Positions 1 to 6,381 of a stretch of DNA of 11,119 nucleotides are shown here, piece by piece. Source of the DNA: a bacterium (GTDB lineage Bacteria > Krumholzibacteriota > Krumholzibacteria > LZORAL124-64-63); contig VGXH01000025.1 in NCBI GenBank assembly GCA_016873405.1, forward strand, positions 1 through 11,119, in the 5' to 3' direction. The notes beneath the pieces are model-generated. The model was not told where the DNA came from. It did no database searches and saw only the letters and a program-made list of their open reading frames with translations. Made by a program: the position numbers and the translations under genes. Numbering within the stretch: the stretch's first letter is position 1; each line of letters opens with the position of its first letter.

Positions 1-7
1 TCTTCAT
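1..7 (-). CDS. Start of a divergent leftward gene (only first codons visible)
   Basis: On the minus strand an ATG (bases 7-5) is followed by AAG (Met-Lys) and then runs off the window. The start is supported by a purine-rich ribosome site just upstream (minus-strand AAAGGCGGAGGAC directly before ATG). A promoter candidate with a perfect TTGACA box lies about 60-90 bases further upstream (70-99). Two codons cannot identify the product. The gene is divergent from the ACT-domain gene at 257, with about 250 bp between the two starts. The call rests on start signals alone. Confidence 0.5.
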
Positions 8-69
8 GTCCTCCGCCTTTCGCCCGGTCTCTGTCCGGCTTCCGCACCGCAGCGGTCCGGGCCGCCGTC

Positions 70-99
70 ATGATCCGCGCCGGCGCCCGCCCCTGTCAA
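70..99 (-). promoter_or_regulatory. Sigma-70-like promoter for the divergent leftward gene
   Basis: Read on the minus strand, a perfect TTGACA (-35, bases 99-94) is followed after exactly 18 bases by GATCAT (-10, bases 75-70), which matches TATAAT at 4 of 6 positions. Transcription would start near base 63, giving a leader of about 55 nt before the ATG at base 7. The match stands out in such GC-rich DNA and supports a gene off the left edge. Confidence 0.6.
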
Positions 100-114
100 C
101 GGCGGCGCGCCGGC

Positions 115-204
115 CGGATCCCGCCGTGGTTCCGGGGCTTGGCTTCGCCCGCCCCGCTGACTAGCTTTGGCGCGCCGGGAACGGGTCCCGGCCGGCGGGA
201 TCCG
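115..204. repeat. 12-bp inverted repeat around the divergent intergenic centre, with a 10-bp direct repeat
   Basis: CGGATCCCGCCG at 115-126 and its exact reverse complement CGGCGGGATCCG at 193-204 lie 66 bases apart. The same interval has GGCGCGCCGG twice, at 104-113 and 169-178, each containing the 8-bp palindrome GGCGCGCC. The copy at 104 lies just upstream of the leftward -35 box. Paired operator half-sites are possible, but GC-rich DNA produces such matches more easily than average DNA, so function is unproven. Confidence 0.35.
139..167 (+). promoter_or_regulatory. Weak promoter candidate for the ACT-domain gene
   Basis: TTGGCT (139-144) is separated by 17 bases from TAGCTT (162-167). 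The -35 matches at 4 of 6 positions and the -10 at only 3 of 6. It lies inside the one less GC-rich patch upstream of the gene and would give a leader of about 80 nt. No better rightward candidate was seen between 8 and 256, but this one is weak. Confidence 0.25.
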
Positions 205-256
205 CGCCCCCGCGGAGCGGCTCCCGCGGCGGCCACGGCGGAGGGGAGGCAGGACG

Positions 257-733
257 ATGACCGGGAAGATCGCGGTCGGCGGCATCACGCGCACGGACGG
301 ACTGGTGCTCATCCGCATCCTGGGCGTCGAGGACCGTCAGGGGCTGGCAGGACGGACGTTGTCGGCCCTCGGCCAGAGGGGCATCAACCTCAACTGCGTG
401 TCCTCGATCCACGACCGCGAGGGCCTCGGCAACCTGGCCTTCGCCGTCGGGACCGGCGACCTCGACCAGACGCTCGGCATCCTGCAATCGCTCCAGGAGC
501 AGGTGGGCGCGCGGTCGATCGAGGTGCAGCGCCGCTGCTCGGCGATCTCCATCTACGGGCCGCATTTCAGCGAGCGGCCGGCGATCGCCGGGGCCGTCTT
601 CCAGGCGACCGGAGAGGCGGGCGTCGAGATCCACATGATCGCGACTTCGCTGTCGACGGTCTCGTTCCTGACCAACGAGGAGCAGGCCGCGCTGGCGGTG
701 GGCCGGCTGCAGGAGCACTTCCTGGTGCCGTGA
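257..733 (+). CDS. Stand-alone tandem ACT-domain protein (aspartokinase regulatory-domain-like)
   Basis: A 158-residue protein made of two ACT domains, at about residues 17-90 and 96-156. The order and motifs follow the C-terminal regulatory part of aspartate kinase. ACT1 has 'EDRQGLAGRTLSALGQRGIN' and 'SIHDREGLGNLAFAV'; ACT2 has 'SIYGPHFSERPAIAGAVF', 'AGVEIHMIATS' and 'TVSFL'. In aspartokinases this unit binds lysine or threonine. No kinase domain is present, and the gene is bounded upstream by intergenic DNA and downstream by a terminator. It is therefore a free regulatory module, comparable to the small beta subunit that some bacteria make by internal initiation. The ATG at 257 is chosen because of GGGAGG/AGGA just upstream; the open frame extends to 167 without start signals. 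It may bind an amino acid and act on a kinase encoded elsewhere, or be an independent sensor. Family is confident, role is inferred. Confidence 0.85.
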   Translation: MTGKIAVGGITRTDGLVLIRILGVEDRQGLAGRTLSALGQRGINLNCVSSIHDREGLGNLAFAVGTGDLDQTLGILQSLQEQVGARSIEVQRRCSAISIYGPHFSERPAIAGAVFQATGEAGVEIHMIATSLSTVSFLTNEEQAALAVGRLQEHFLVP

Positions 734-750
734 TGACCGCCGCAGCCGGT

Positions 751-815
751 GGGCCCGCGGGCGACCGGCCGGGCCGGCCACCGTTCGCCGCGGCGGTCGG
801 GCGCGGGTTTTTTTT
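751..815 (+). terminator. Intrinsic terminator of the ACT-domain gene
   Basis: CCCGCG (754-759) pairs with CGCGGG (802-807). Inside, CGACCG (762-767) pairs with CGGTCG (794-799), with only a GG/GG mismatch between the two 6-bp stems. The outer stem is followed directly by eight T residues (808-815). It lies 20-80 bases after the ACT stop codon. It is the only classic hairpin plus T-tract seen in the window and separates the ACT gene from the next operon. Confidence 0.8.
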
Positions 816-843
816 GGAATCCCAACCGGGACAGGCGTGTTAT
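814..843 (+). promoter_or_regulatory. Promoter candidate for the 947-4299 operon
   Basis: TTGGAA (814-819) and TGTTAT (838-843) are separated by 18 bases, the same spacing as the better promoters in this window. Each box matches consensus at 4 of 6 positions. An overlapping alternative is an extended -10, TG-T-TATGTT, at 838-846. The -35 box starts within the T-tract of the preceding terminator. Transcription would start near 850 and give a leader of about 95 nt. Confidence 0.45.
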
Positions 844-858
844 GTTCCGGTCAACTGC

Positions 859-879
859 GGGGACCGTGACCACGGCCCC
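859..879 (+). other. Short hairpin in the operon leader
   Basis: GGGG (859-862) pairs with CCCC (876-879), and CCGT (864-867) with ACGG (872-875). There is one bulged A and a GACC loop. It falls in the predicted 5' leader of the operon. No known riboswitch was recognised. Confidence 0.25.
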
Positions 880-921
880 GGTTCGTTTTGTGGGGTGGCT
901 GCGGCCGTGACGTGGCCGGGG

Positions 922-933
922 CGTCACGTGACG
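922..933. promoter_or_regulatory. Perfect 12-bp palindrome just upstream of the operon's first start codon
   Basis: CGTCACGTGACG is a perfect palindrome ending 13 bases before the ATG at 947 and abutting the ribosome site (GGGAGAGGGAAGG). A near copy, GTGACGTGG, lies just upstream at 907-915. Bound as DNA it could be an operator for a dimeric regulator; as RNA it has no room for a proper loop. No regulator gene was identified nearby. Confidence 0.35.
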
Positions 934-946
934 GGAGAGGGAAGGC

Positions 947-2023
947 ATGCAGGGGAAGAGGCTCATCCACCTGGACCGGAACGAGAACCGGTACGGCCCG
1001 GCACCCGAGTGCCTGCGCGTGCTGGGCGAGGCCACATCGGAACTGCTCTTCAACTACAGCCGCAGCTTCGAGCGGGGATCGAGCAGCGATCTGGCGGCGC
1101 ATCTGGCGCGGCTGCACGGGGTGGCTGAGGATCGCCTGATCCTGGGCTACGGTTGCGAGGACATCCTCAAGGAGGCGGTCCACCACTACCTGCGCTCGGG
1201 GGCCTCGGTGGCCGTCCCTTCGGCCTCGTGGTGGTATTATCATGCCGTGGCCGGCGAGGTCGGCGGCGTGACCGTCGAGTATCCGCTCCGCCCCGGCGCG
1301 GCGCGCTACGAATACGATGTCGACGCGCTGATCCGCCTGCGGGAGACCGCGGCGCCCGCGCTGGTCCTGATCGCCTCGCCGAACAACCCGACCGGCAATT
1401 CCCTGGGCCATGACGACCTGCTGCGCGTGCTCGAGACCTACCGCGACGTGCCCGTCATCCTGGACCAGGCGTACCACGGGTTCGCGAAGTCCGCGAGCGA
1501 CGGGATCGGGGCCCTGACCCGGGAGTTCCCGCGGTTGCTCGTGCTGCGGACATTCAGCAAGCTCTACGCCCTGGCCGGAGTCCGGATCGGCTATGCCGTG
1601 TGCGGCGACGACCTGGAGACGTTCCGCGCCTACTCCGCGCGTTATCTCGGCTTCAACCGCCTGTCGGAGGGCCTGGCCCTGGCGGCGTTGGCCAGTCCCG
1701 GCTACTACGGCGGCGTGGCCGCGGGGATGGAGGAATCCCGGCGGCTCCTGTACGAGGTGTTCGGCTCGCTGCCCGGGTGCAAGGCCTTCGAGTCGGACGC
1801 CAATTTCGTGCTCGTGCGGCTGGCGCCCGCGATCGCGACGCTCCTGGCGCGCGAGCTCCCCGCGCGGGGCCTGGTGATCAAGTTCCTCAAGGAGCCCGGG
1901 TTCGAGCATCATGCCCGGATCAGCCTCGGCACGACCGATGAGATCGAACACCTGGTCGGGACCATCCGGGCCGTGACCGCGGCGGTGTGCGCGCCGGCGC
2001 GGGCCCTCGGGGAGGCGGTGTGA
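947..2023 (+). CDS. HisC-like fold-type I PLP aminotransferase or decarboxylase
   Basis: A 358-residue class I/II aminotransferase of the histidinol-phosphate aminotransferase group. Visible marks are 'LDRNENRYGP' near residue 9, 'GYGCEDILK' for cofactor phosphate binding, 'SPNNPTGN', 'ILDQAYHGF' (HisC has DEAY), 'RTFSKLYALAGVRIGY' with the PLP lysine at K205, 'SDANFVLVRL', and a C-terminal 'ARISLGT' whose Arg normally grips the substrate carboxylate. It lacks the roughly 25-residue N-terminal arm of typical HisC. The ATG at 947 has GAGG six bases upstream. It is the first gene of an operon with lipid-head-group-type enzymes, and no other his gene is in view. A head-group amine-forming role is therefore plausible, for example transamination, or decarboxylation of a phospho-amino acid as in CobD relatives. 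True HisC function is not excluded. Confidence 0.85.
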   Translation: MQGKRLIHLDRNENRYGPAPECLRVLGEATSELLFNYSRSFERGSSSDLAAHLARLHGVAEDRLILGYGCEDILKEAVHHYLRSGASVAVPSASWWYYHAVAGEVGGVTVEYPLRPGAARYEYDVDALIRLRETAAPALVLIASPNNPTGNSLGHDDLLRVLETYRDVPVILDQAYHGFAKSASDGIGALTREFPRLLVLRTFSKLYALAGVRIGYAVCGDDLETFRAYSARYLGFNRLSEGLALAALASPGYYGGVAAGMEESRRLLYEVFGSLPGCKAFESDANFVLVRLAPAIATLLARELPARGLVIKFLKEPGFEHHARISLGTTDEIEHLVGTIRAVTAAVCAPARALGEAV

Positions 2024-2910
2024 TCCGCGCCGCCTCGGGTTGGATCGCCGACTACCGGAGCCTGCTCAAAGGTCCGGAACTCGAGGAACCGTGCGACGTC
2101 TGGCTGTACCGGCCGGCGGCGTACGGGATTGTCAAACTGGTCGCTCCGACGCGCATCACGCCCAACCAGATCACGGTCTTCAACCTGCTGCCAGGGCTGG
2201 CATCAGCAGCCTGCTTCTGGCAGGGCACGCCGGCAGCCTGCCAGGCCGGCGCCGCGCTGCTGCTGGCCACCAACGTCCTGGACTGCGTGGACGGCATGCT
2301 GGCCCGGGTGCGAGGAGCCGGCTCGACCACCGGCCACATCCTGGACGGGCTGACCGACTACGTGATCCAGACGGCGGTGTTCGTCGCGCTGCTGCACGGC
2401 GTCGCCGCCAGGGACGGTCAGGTCTGGCGCACCCTGTCCTACGGCGTGCCGGCCGGGCTCGTCTATGCCTGGTGGTGCGCCCGCGTCGACCTCCTGCGCA
2501 GCGAGTGGCTGGCGCGCGTGCACGGCCGCCGGCGGGACCCCCGCGGCGAGCTGGCCGCGCTGCGGCTCGAGGCCGAGCAGTGGCGGCGCGAAGGTCGCCG
2601 TCGGTTCGACCGTCTCCTGGTCGCCGCCTACGGGCTCTACCTCCGCCTCTGGCAGCGGGGAGAGACGTTGCCGCCGGCGGCGGTCGCCGGGGAATCGCCG
2701 GCGGCCTGGCGGTGGACGATGCGGCCGGTCCTGCGCCTGGCGGTGCTGATGGGACCGTCGACGCACGTCACGCTGATCGCCGTGGCGGGATTCCTCGGAC
2801 ATCCGGAGTACTACCTGTGGGTAGGCCTGGTCGCCGGCGCGACATGGGGGCTGTTCGTGTCGGCCGTGCAGGCGATCCGCGAGCGCACGGCGCGGCCGGG
2901 AGTCGCCTGA
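2020..2910 (+). CDS. CDP-alcohol phosphatidyltransferase family membrane enzyme
   Basis: A 296-residue integral membrane enzyme expected to displace CMP from a CDP-activated compound with an alcohol. The family signature DGxxARx8Gx3Dx3D is complete and exact: D91, G92, A95, R96, G105, D109 and D113. Before it is 'TPNQIT', the usual entry to the first membrane helix. About six hydrophobic helices are visible, split by a hydrophilic, Arg-rich insert at roughly residues 165-235. The N-terminal 'GPELEEPCDVWLYRP' stretch resembles large members that use head-group alcohols rather than PgsA-type enzymes, which is an inference. The GTG start at 2020 overlaps the previous stop (GTGA) with GGGGAGG just upstream, so translation is coupled. 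The next gene encodes a matching nucleotidyltransferase. Confidence 0.88.
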   Translation: MIRAASGWIADYRSLLKGPELEEPCDVWLYRPAAYGIVKLVAPTRITPNQITVFNLLPGLASAACFWQGTPAACQAGAALLLATNVLDCVDGMLARVRGAGSTTGHILDGLTDYVIQTAVFVALLHGVAARDGQVWRTLSYGVPAGLVYAWWCARVDLLRSEWLARVHGRRRDPRGELAALRLEAEQWRREGRRRFDRLLVAAYGLYLRLWQRGETLPPAAVAGESPAAWRWTMRPVLRLAVLMGPSTHVTLIAVAGFLGHPEYYLWVGLVAGATWGLFVSAVQAIRERTARPGVA

Positions 2911-2923
2911 GGGGGTGTCTCGC

Positions 2924-3649
2924 GTGGAAGTGCTGATCCTGGCGGCCGGCCGGGCGACGCGGCTGCGGCCGCTGACCGATGACCGGCCCAAGTGCCTGCT
3001 GGAGGTGGGCGGGCGCACGATCATCTCGCGCGCCGTGGACCTGCTGCTCGCGCGCGGTCTCGAGCGGATCACGATCGTCGACGGCTATCGCGGGGACATG
3101 ATCCGCGCGGCCCTGACGGCTGAATTCCCGCAAGCCGCCTTCCGTTTCATCCGCAACGCCGACCATGCCACGACCAACAACGCCTGGTCGCTGCACCTGG
3201 CCGCGGATCTGCCGCCGGGGCCGCTCATGCTTCTGGACGCCGACATCGTCTTCGCCGGCGGCGTTCTCGATCTGCTGCTCGCGCACCCGGCGGCCAACCG
3301 GCTCGCCCTGCGCACGCGCGGCGGGATCGGCGACGAGGAGATGAAGGCCGCGCTGGACGACGAGGGGCGCGTGCGCGCGCTCGGCAAGGACCTGGAGCCG
3401 TCCGCGGCGGCGGGCGAGTCGGTCGGCATCGAGATCTTCGGCGCCGAATTCGTCGGCGCCCTGTGGCCGGTCCTGCGCCGGCGCCTGCTTGGCGAGCAGC
3501 GCCGGAACGAGTACTACGAGGCGTCCTTCCTGGAGCTCATCGAGGCCGGCCACGACGTGGTGGCGATCGATATCGGCGGCCTGCCGTGCCGGGAGATCGA
3601 CACGCCGTCGGACCTCGTGGACGCCCGCTCCGAGTTCGGCGGCTGCTGA
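2924..3649 (+). CDS. LicC-like sugar-phosphate or amino-alcohol-phosphate nucleotidyltransferase
   Basis: A 241-residue nucleotidyltransferase that should transfer a nucleotide, probably CMP, to a phosphorylated alcohol. The N-terminal loop 'AAGRATRLRPLTDDRPK' (residues 7-23) fits GxGxRxxPxTxxxPK-type signatures. 'TNNAWSL' (84-90), 'LDADIVF' with metal-binding Asp residues (104-110), 'NEYYEASF' (195-202) and 'REIDTPSDL' (223-231) resemble choline-phosphate and inositol-phosphate cytidylyltransferases more than hexose-phosphate enzymes. GTG at 2924 is preferred because GAGGGGG sits eight bases upstream and the protein then begins at the usual distance from LAAG. An in-frame GTG at 2915 directly abuts that ribosome site. 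It sits 13 bases after the phosphatidyltransferase and overlaps the next gene. The exact substrate (phosphocholine, phosphoethanolamine, inositol phosphate, aminoethylphosphonate or other) is undetermined. Confidence 0.85.
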   Translation: MEVLILAAGRATRLRPLTDDRPKCLLEVGGRTIISRAVDLLLARGLERITIVDGYRGDMIRAALTAEFPQAAFRFIRNADHATTNNAWSLHLAADLPPGPLMLLDADIVFAGGVLDLLLAHPAANRLALRTRGGIGDEEMKAALDDEGRVRALGKDLEPSAAAGESVGIEIFGAEFVGALWPVLRRRLLGEQRRNEYYEASFLELIEAGHDVVAIDIGGLPCREIDTPSDLVDARSEFGGC

Positions 3650-4299
3650 TGGCGGCGGCGGCCTGGGGCTTCGCGCTCGGCTTCGTCGCCTCGGTGCCCA
3701 TCGGCGGCGCCGTCTCGGTGTTCATCGCCCAGCGCGGGCTGGCGGGAAGGTGGCGCAACGGCCTGGCGCTGGCCTGCGGTTCGGCGCTGGCCGAAGGCGT
3801 CTGGTGCCTGGTGATCCTCGCCGGCGCCGCCCATCTGCTCGAACAGCGGCCCGTCGTCGGCGCCGCCGCGCGCTGGATCGGCAGCGTGGTGCTCGTGGGG
3901 CTGGGCGCCTACTACCTGCGCCGGCACACCTCGCTGCCCGCGTCCGGCCGCTTCCCCGCGCCGCCGCGGCGGAGCCTGGGAGCGGACCTTCGCAACGGCG
4001 TCCTGCTGATCGCGGCCAATCCGCTGGTGCCCTTCAACTGGCTGGTCCTCATCACCGCGGCCACGGCCCTGGGACTGGATCCGGACATCCCGCCGGCGCC
4101 GTTCGCGGGCGGCGTGGCGCTCGGGGTCTTCTCCTGGTTCTCGCTGCTGCTCTGGGCGCTCTCGGCGGCCCGCCACCGCCTGACCGCGAGACAGATCGAC
4201 GCGATCCTGAGGGCGCTCGGCGTGCTTCTGCTGCTCGCCGGCCTGCTCGTCCTCTGGCAGCAGATCTTCCCGCAGTGGGGCGGACCGCCGGGCCCCTGA
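3649..4299 (+). CDS. LysE/RhtB-type exporter
   Basis: A 216-residue membrane protein with about six hydrophobic segments (roughly residues 4-26, 37-61, 70-90, 114-141, 150-173 and 186-205). 'GFVASVPIGGAVSVFIAQRGLAG' at the N-terminus matches the conserved first helix of LysE-family exporters (usually S-x-P-G-P then RG). 'AANPLVPFNW' corresponds to the mid-protein NP motif. Known members export amino acids or other small amphipathic molecules. The ATG overlaps the preceding stop in TGATG, so it is translationally coupled as the last gene of the four-gene operon. It could export a product, by-product or excess amine from that pathway. The substrate is unknown. Confidence 0.75.
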   Translation: MAAAAWGFALGFVASVPIGGAVSVFIAQRGLAGRWRNGLALACGSALAEGVWCLVILAGAAHLLEQRPVVGAAARWIGSVVLVGLGAYYLRRHTSLPASGRFPAPPRRSLGADLRNGVLLIAANPLVPFNWLVLITAATALGLDPDIPPAPFAGGVALGVFSWFSLLLWALSAARHRLTARQIDAILRALGVLLLLAGLLVLWQQIFPQWGGPPGP

Positions 4300-4319
4300 G
4301 GACCCGCCGCCTGGCCCGG
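4288..4319. terminator. Hairpin between convergent genes, possible bidirectional terminator
   Basis: CCGGGCC (4288-4294) pairs with GGCCCGG (4313-4319) around an 18-base loop. A separate 10-bp palindrome, AGCCCGGGCT, lies at 4332-4341 over the stop codon of the opposing gene. Neither has a T-tract, so termination is uncertain, but the position between convergent stop codons (4299 and 4340) fits. Confidence 0.3.
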
Positions 4320-4339
4320 ACCTTCGTGAACAGCCCGGG

Positions 4340-6019
4340 CTAGTAGTCGAAGCTCGACCCCCCGATGAATTCCCTCAGGATCGAGGTCGGCGGCACCTGG
4401 CTGGCGTCGATCGGCAGCAGCAGCGAGAGCTGGTCGATCAGCGTGCGCGCCAGGAAGAAGAACGGGTCGTCCGGTTCGACCGCGGCCAGCCGGGGCTCGG
4501 CCCACAGCTTCAGCACCGCCAACTCGTAGGTCAGGCCCGAGTTGAAGAACAGGTCGGCGTTGTTCTGGTAGGGGAAGATGTGCGTTTCCTCGCCGTGTCG
4601 CACCTTCGGCCACCGGGCCAGCGTCTGGCTGGCGGTGTAGCCGCGGTACTTGGCGTCGCGCACGATGCGGCGGAACAGCCGGCTGTGCGTGGTCTTGATG
4701 TAGCTGTGGCTGTCGATGTTCAGATGGGCGAGCGCCGAGACGTAGATCAGCAGCTTGTCCTCGGCGGGGATGCTGCTCGTCAGGGCCGGATTGAGCGCGT
4801 GGATGCCCTCGACGATGAGCGGCTGGCCGGGCGCCAGGCGCGTCGCGGCCGCCGATTCGCGGCCGGTGCCGCGGCGGAAGTCGAACTCGGGCAGGTGCAC
4901 CTCGCGGCCGGCCAGCAGTTCGGTCAGGTGGCGGTTGAACAGGTCTATCTTCAGCGCGCCGAGCGCCTCGAAGTCGAAGTCGCCGTCCGCCCCGCGCGGC
5001 GTGTCGTCGCGGTCGACGAAGTAGTTGTCCAGCGACAGCGCGAACGGCCGCAGCCCCAGGACCCGCAACTGCACCATCAGGCGCTTGGCGCTGCTCGTCT
5101 TGCCGGAACTGGAGGGGCCGGCCAGCAGCACCAGCCGTCCCTGCTCGGGCAGGTCGGCCACGCGCCGGGCGGCCTCGACGAAGAACCGATTGTGGCTCGC
5201 CTCCGCCACCTGGATCAGTTCACCGGTGCGGCCCGCGACGATGTGCTCGTTGAGGCTCCCGGTGTCGGGCACGCCGATCACCTTGACCCCGCGGGCGTGT
5301 TCCCCGTGTTCGCGCAGCGTGTCCAGGAGCTTCGGCTGCGGGCGAAAGGCGGGCACCGAGTCGGGACGGCCCTTCTCGTTGGTCAGCAGCACGAAGCCGG
5401 GCGATTCGGGCAGCAGGCGGAACGCCTTCACGAAGCCGGTCGACGGCAGTTGCCGGCCGTAGTACATCAGCTGGGCGCCCTGCATCGAGTACATGAGCAT
5501 GGTGTCGCGCCGGAGGTACTTGGCGGCGCGCCAGGCGCGCTCGTCACCGCGGCGGCGGAAGATCTTCAACAGCGCCCTCAGGCCGAAGCGCTGCGGCGTC
5601 AGGGGCAGGTCCTGCGCCACCAGGTCGCGCATCCGGTTCTCGAGCCTGGCGATCTCGTCGTCGGTCAGCGGCTCCGGCCGCTCCAGTTCGCAGTACATGC
5701 CGCTGTCGTAGCTGAAATGGAAGTAGAGGGGATGCTCAGGGAAGAGCTGCTCGGCGGCCACGGCGGCCAGGAACTGCACGGTGCGCTGGATGGTGCTCTG
5801 GGCCTGGGGGTCGCGCAGGCGGACCAGGCGCACGCGTTCGTCGCCGGACAGGGGCTCGGCCAGCGGCGTGCGCCGGCCGTTGATGGACGCCAGCGCCACG
5901 GGGTTGTCGCCCTGCAGCCAGGTCGGGTGGGCCTGCTCGAGGTACTGCTGGACGGTGATGCCGGACGCGACATCGATGCGCCTGCCGTCGATCTCGACGG
6001 CGATCATCTCCGCTGCCAT
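4340..6019 (-). CDS. TGS-domain nucleoside (uridine-like) kinase
   Basis: A 559-residue three-part protein. Residues 5-70 form a TGS domain ('IAVEIDGRRIDVASGITVQQYL'-like start). Residues 75-270 resemble the threonyl-tRNA synthetase second domain ('ELFPEHPLYFHFSYDSGMYCEL'-type region). Residues 295-545 are a uridine-kinase/phosphoribulokinase-type P-loop kinase: Walker A 'GPSSSGKTS' at 301-309, 'SLDNYFVDRDDTPR' at 329-342, 'VEGIHALN' at 403-410, and a lid region 'RRIVRDAKYRGYTASQ' at 450-465. This architecture is known in several bacterial phyla as a uridine-kinase-like nucleoside kinase, but its substrate is poorly defined. The ATG at 6019 has AGGAGG six bases upstream. It lies 53 bases after the FmdB-like gene on the same strand, so the two are probably co-transcribed. 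The editing-type histidine motif of ThrRS is not evident. Confidence 0.88.
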   Translation of the reverse strand: MAAEMIAVEIDGRRIDVASGITVQQYLEQAHPTWLQGDNPVALASINGRRTPLAEPLSGDERVRLVRLRDPQAQSTIQRTVQFLAAVAAEQLFPEHPLYFHFSYDSGMYCELERPEPLTDDEIARLENRMRDLVAQDLPLTPQRFGLRALLKIFRRRGDERAWRAAKYLRRDTMLMYSMQGAQLMYYGRQLPSTGFVKAFRLLPESPGFVLLTNEKGRPDSVPAFRPQPKLLDTLREHGEHARGVKVIGVPDTGSLNEHIVAGRTGELIQVAEASHNRFFVEAARRVADLPEQGRLVLLAGPSSSGKTSSAKRLMVQLRVLGLRPFALSLDNYFVDRDDTPRGADGDFDFEALGALKIDLFNRHLTELLAGREVHLPEFDFRRGTGRESAAATRLAPGQPLIVEGIHALNPALTSSIPAEDKLLIYVSALAHLNIDSHSYIKTTHSRLFRRIVRDAKYRGYTASQTLARWPKVRHGEETHIFPYQNNADLFFNSGLTYELAVLKLWAEPRLAAVEPDDPFFFLARTLIDQLSLLLPIDASQVPPTSILREFIGGSSFDY

Positions 6020-6050
6020 GCCCGCCCTCCTGGTCGGCGCGGCCGGCCCC

Positions 6051-6072
6051 GGCGGTCCGGGGGCGGTCCGGG
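6051..6072. repeat. Perfect tandem duplication of an 11-bp unit
   Basis: GGCGGTCCGGG occurs twice back to back (6051-6061 and 6062-6072), filling the spacer just after the FmdB-like stop codon. It is probably a slippage product. No function is visible. Confidence 0.9.
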
Positions 6073-6381
6073 CTAGTCCTTGTCTGCGGCTCCGCTCCCG
6101 CTATCATGTGCCTTGGCGGCCGCGGGCGCACCGCTTTTCGCATCCGCGACGGGGCCGGCCGTCGGTTCGCCGGCGGGTTTGTCGCTCCGTGCCGCCGCCG
6201 CCTGTCGCGAGTCGTTGACGTAGAAGCCGCCGCCCTTGAAGACGACTCCGAGGCCGCCGCTGATCAGGAGTTCGACCTTGCCGCGGCAGGAGGGACAGCG
6301 CTGGCGCCTGGGCGCGTTCATCGGCTTCAACTCGCTGGTCAGCCGGCCGCAGCGGCGGCACTGGTATTCGTAGGTGGGCAA
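6073..6381 (-). CDS. FmdB-family zinc ribbon protein
   Basis: A 102-residue cytoplasmic protein. The first 58 residues are a classic FmdB/CxxC-CxxC domain: 'MPTYEYQCRRCGR', then 'CPSCRGKVELLISGG' and 'GVVFKGGGFYVNDSR', giving four cysteines for one metal ion. The family is widespread and suspected to be regulatory or nucleic-acid associated, but function is not established. The remaining 44 residues are a low-complexity Ala/Gly/Pro/Asp tail. No ATG exists at the conserved start; a TTG at 6381-6379 encodes the first residue exactly where Met belongs, with GAGGGAG about eight bases upstream. The gene runs just ahead of the nucleoside kinase and is likely co-transcribed with it. Its start is 157 bp from that of the divergent GAPDH-like gene. 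Confidence 0.85.
   Translation of the reverse strand: MPTYEYQCRRCGRLTSELKPMNAPRRQRCPSCRGKVELLISGGLGVVFKGGGFYVNDSRQAAAARSDKPAGEPTAGPVADAKSGAPAAAKAHDSGSGAADKD

Noticed and set aside
859..933. Riboswitch in the leader of the head-group operon
   Set aside because: Only one short hairpin and a palindrome are visible. No conserved aptamer core or leader terminator could be recognised.
733..1128. ATG overlapping the ACT stop codon and opening a frame toward 1128
   Set aside because: The frame crosses the intrinsic terminator and the next promoter, overlaps the HisC-like gene out of frame and gives no recognisable protein.
947..2023. Naming the PLP enzyme hisC outright
   Set aside because: The family match is clear, but the neighbours are head-group enzymes, the N-terminal arm is missing and no histidine genes are visible, so the specific substrate is not established.
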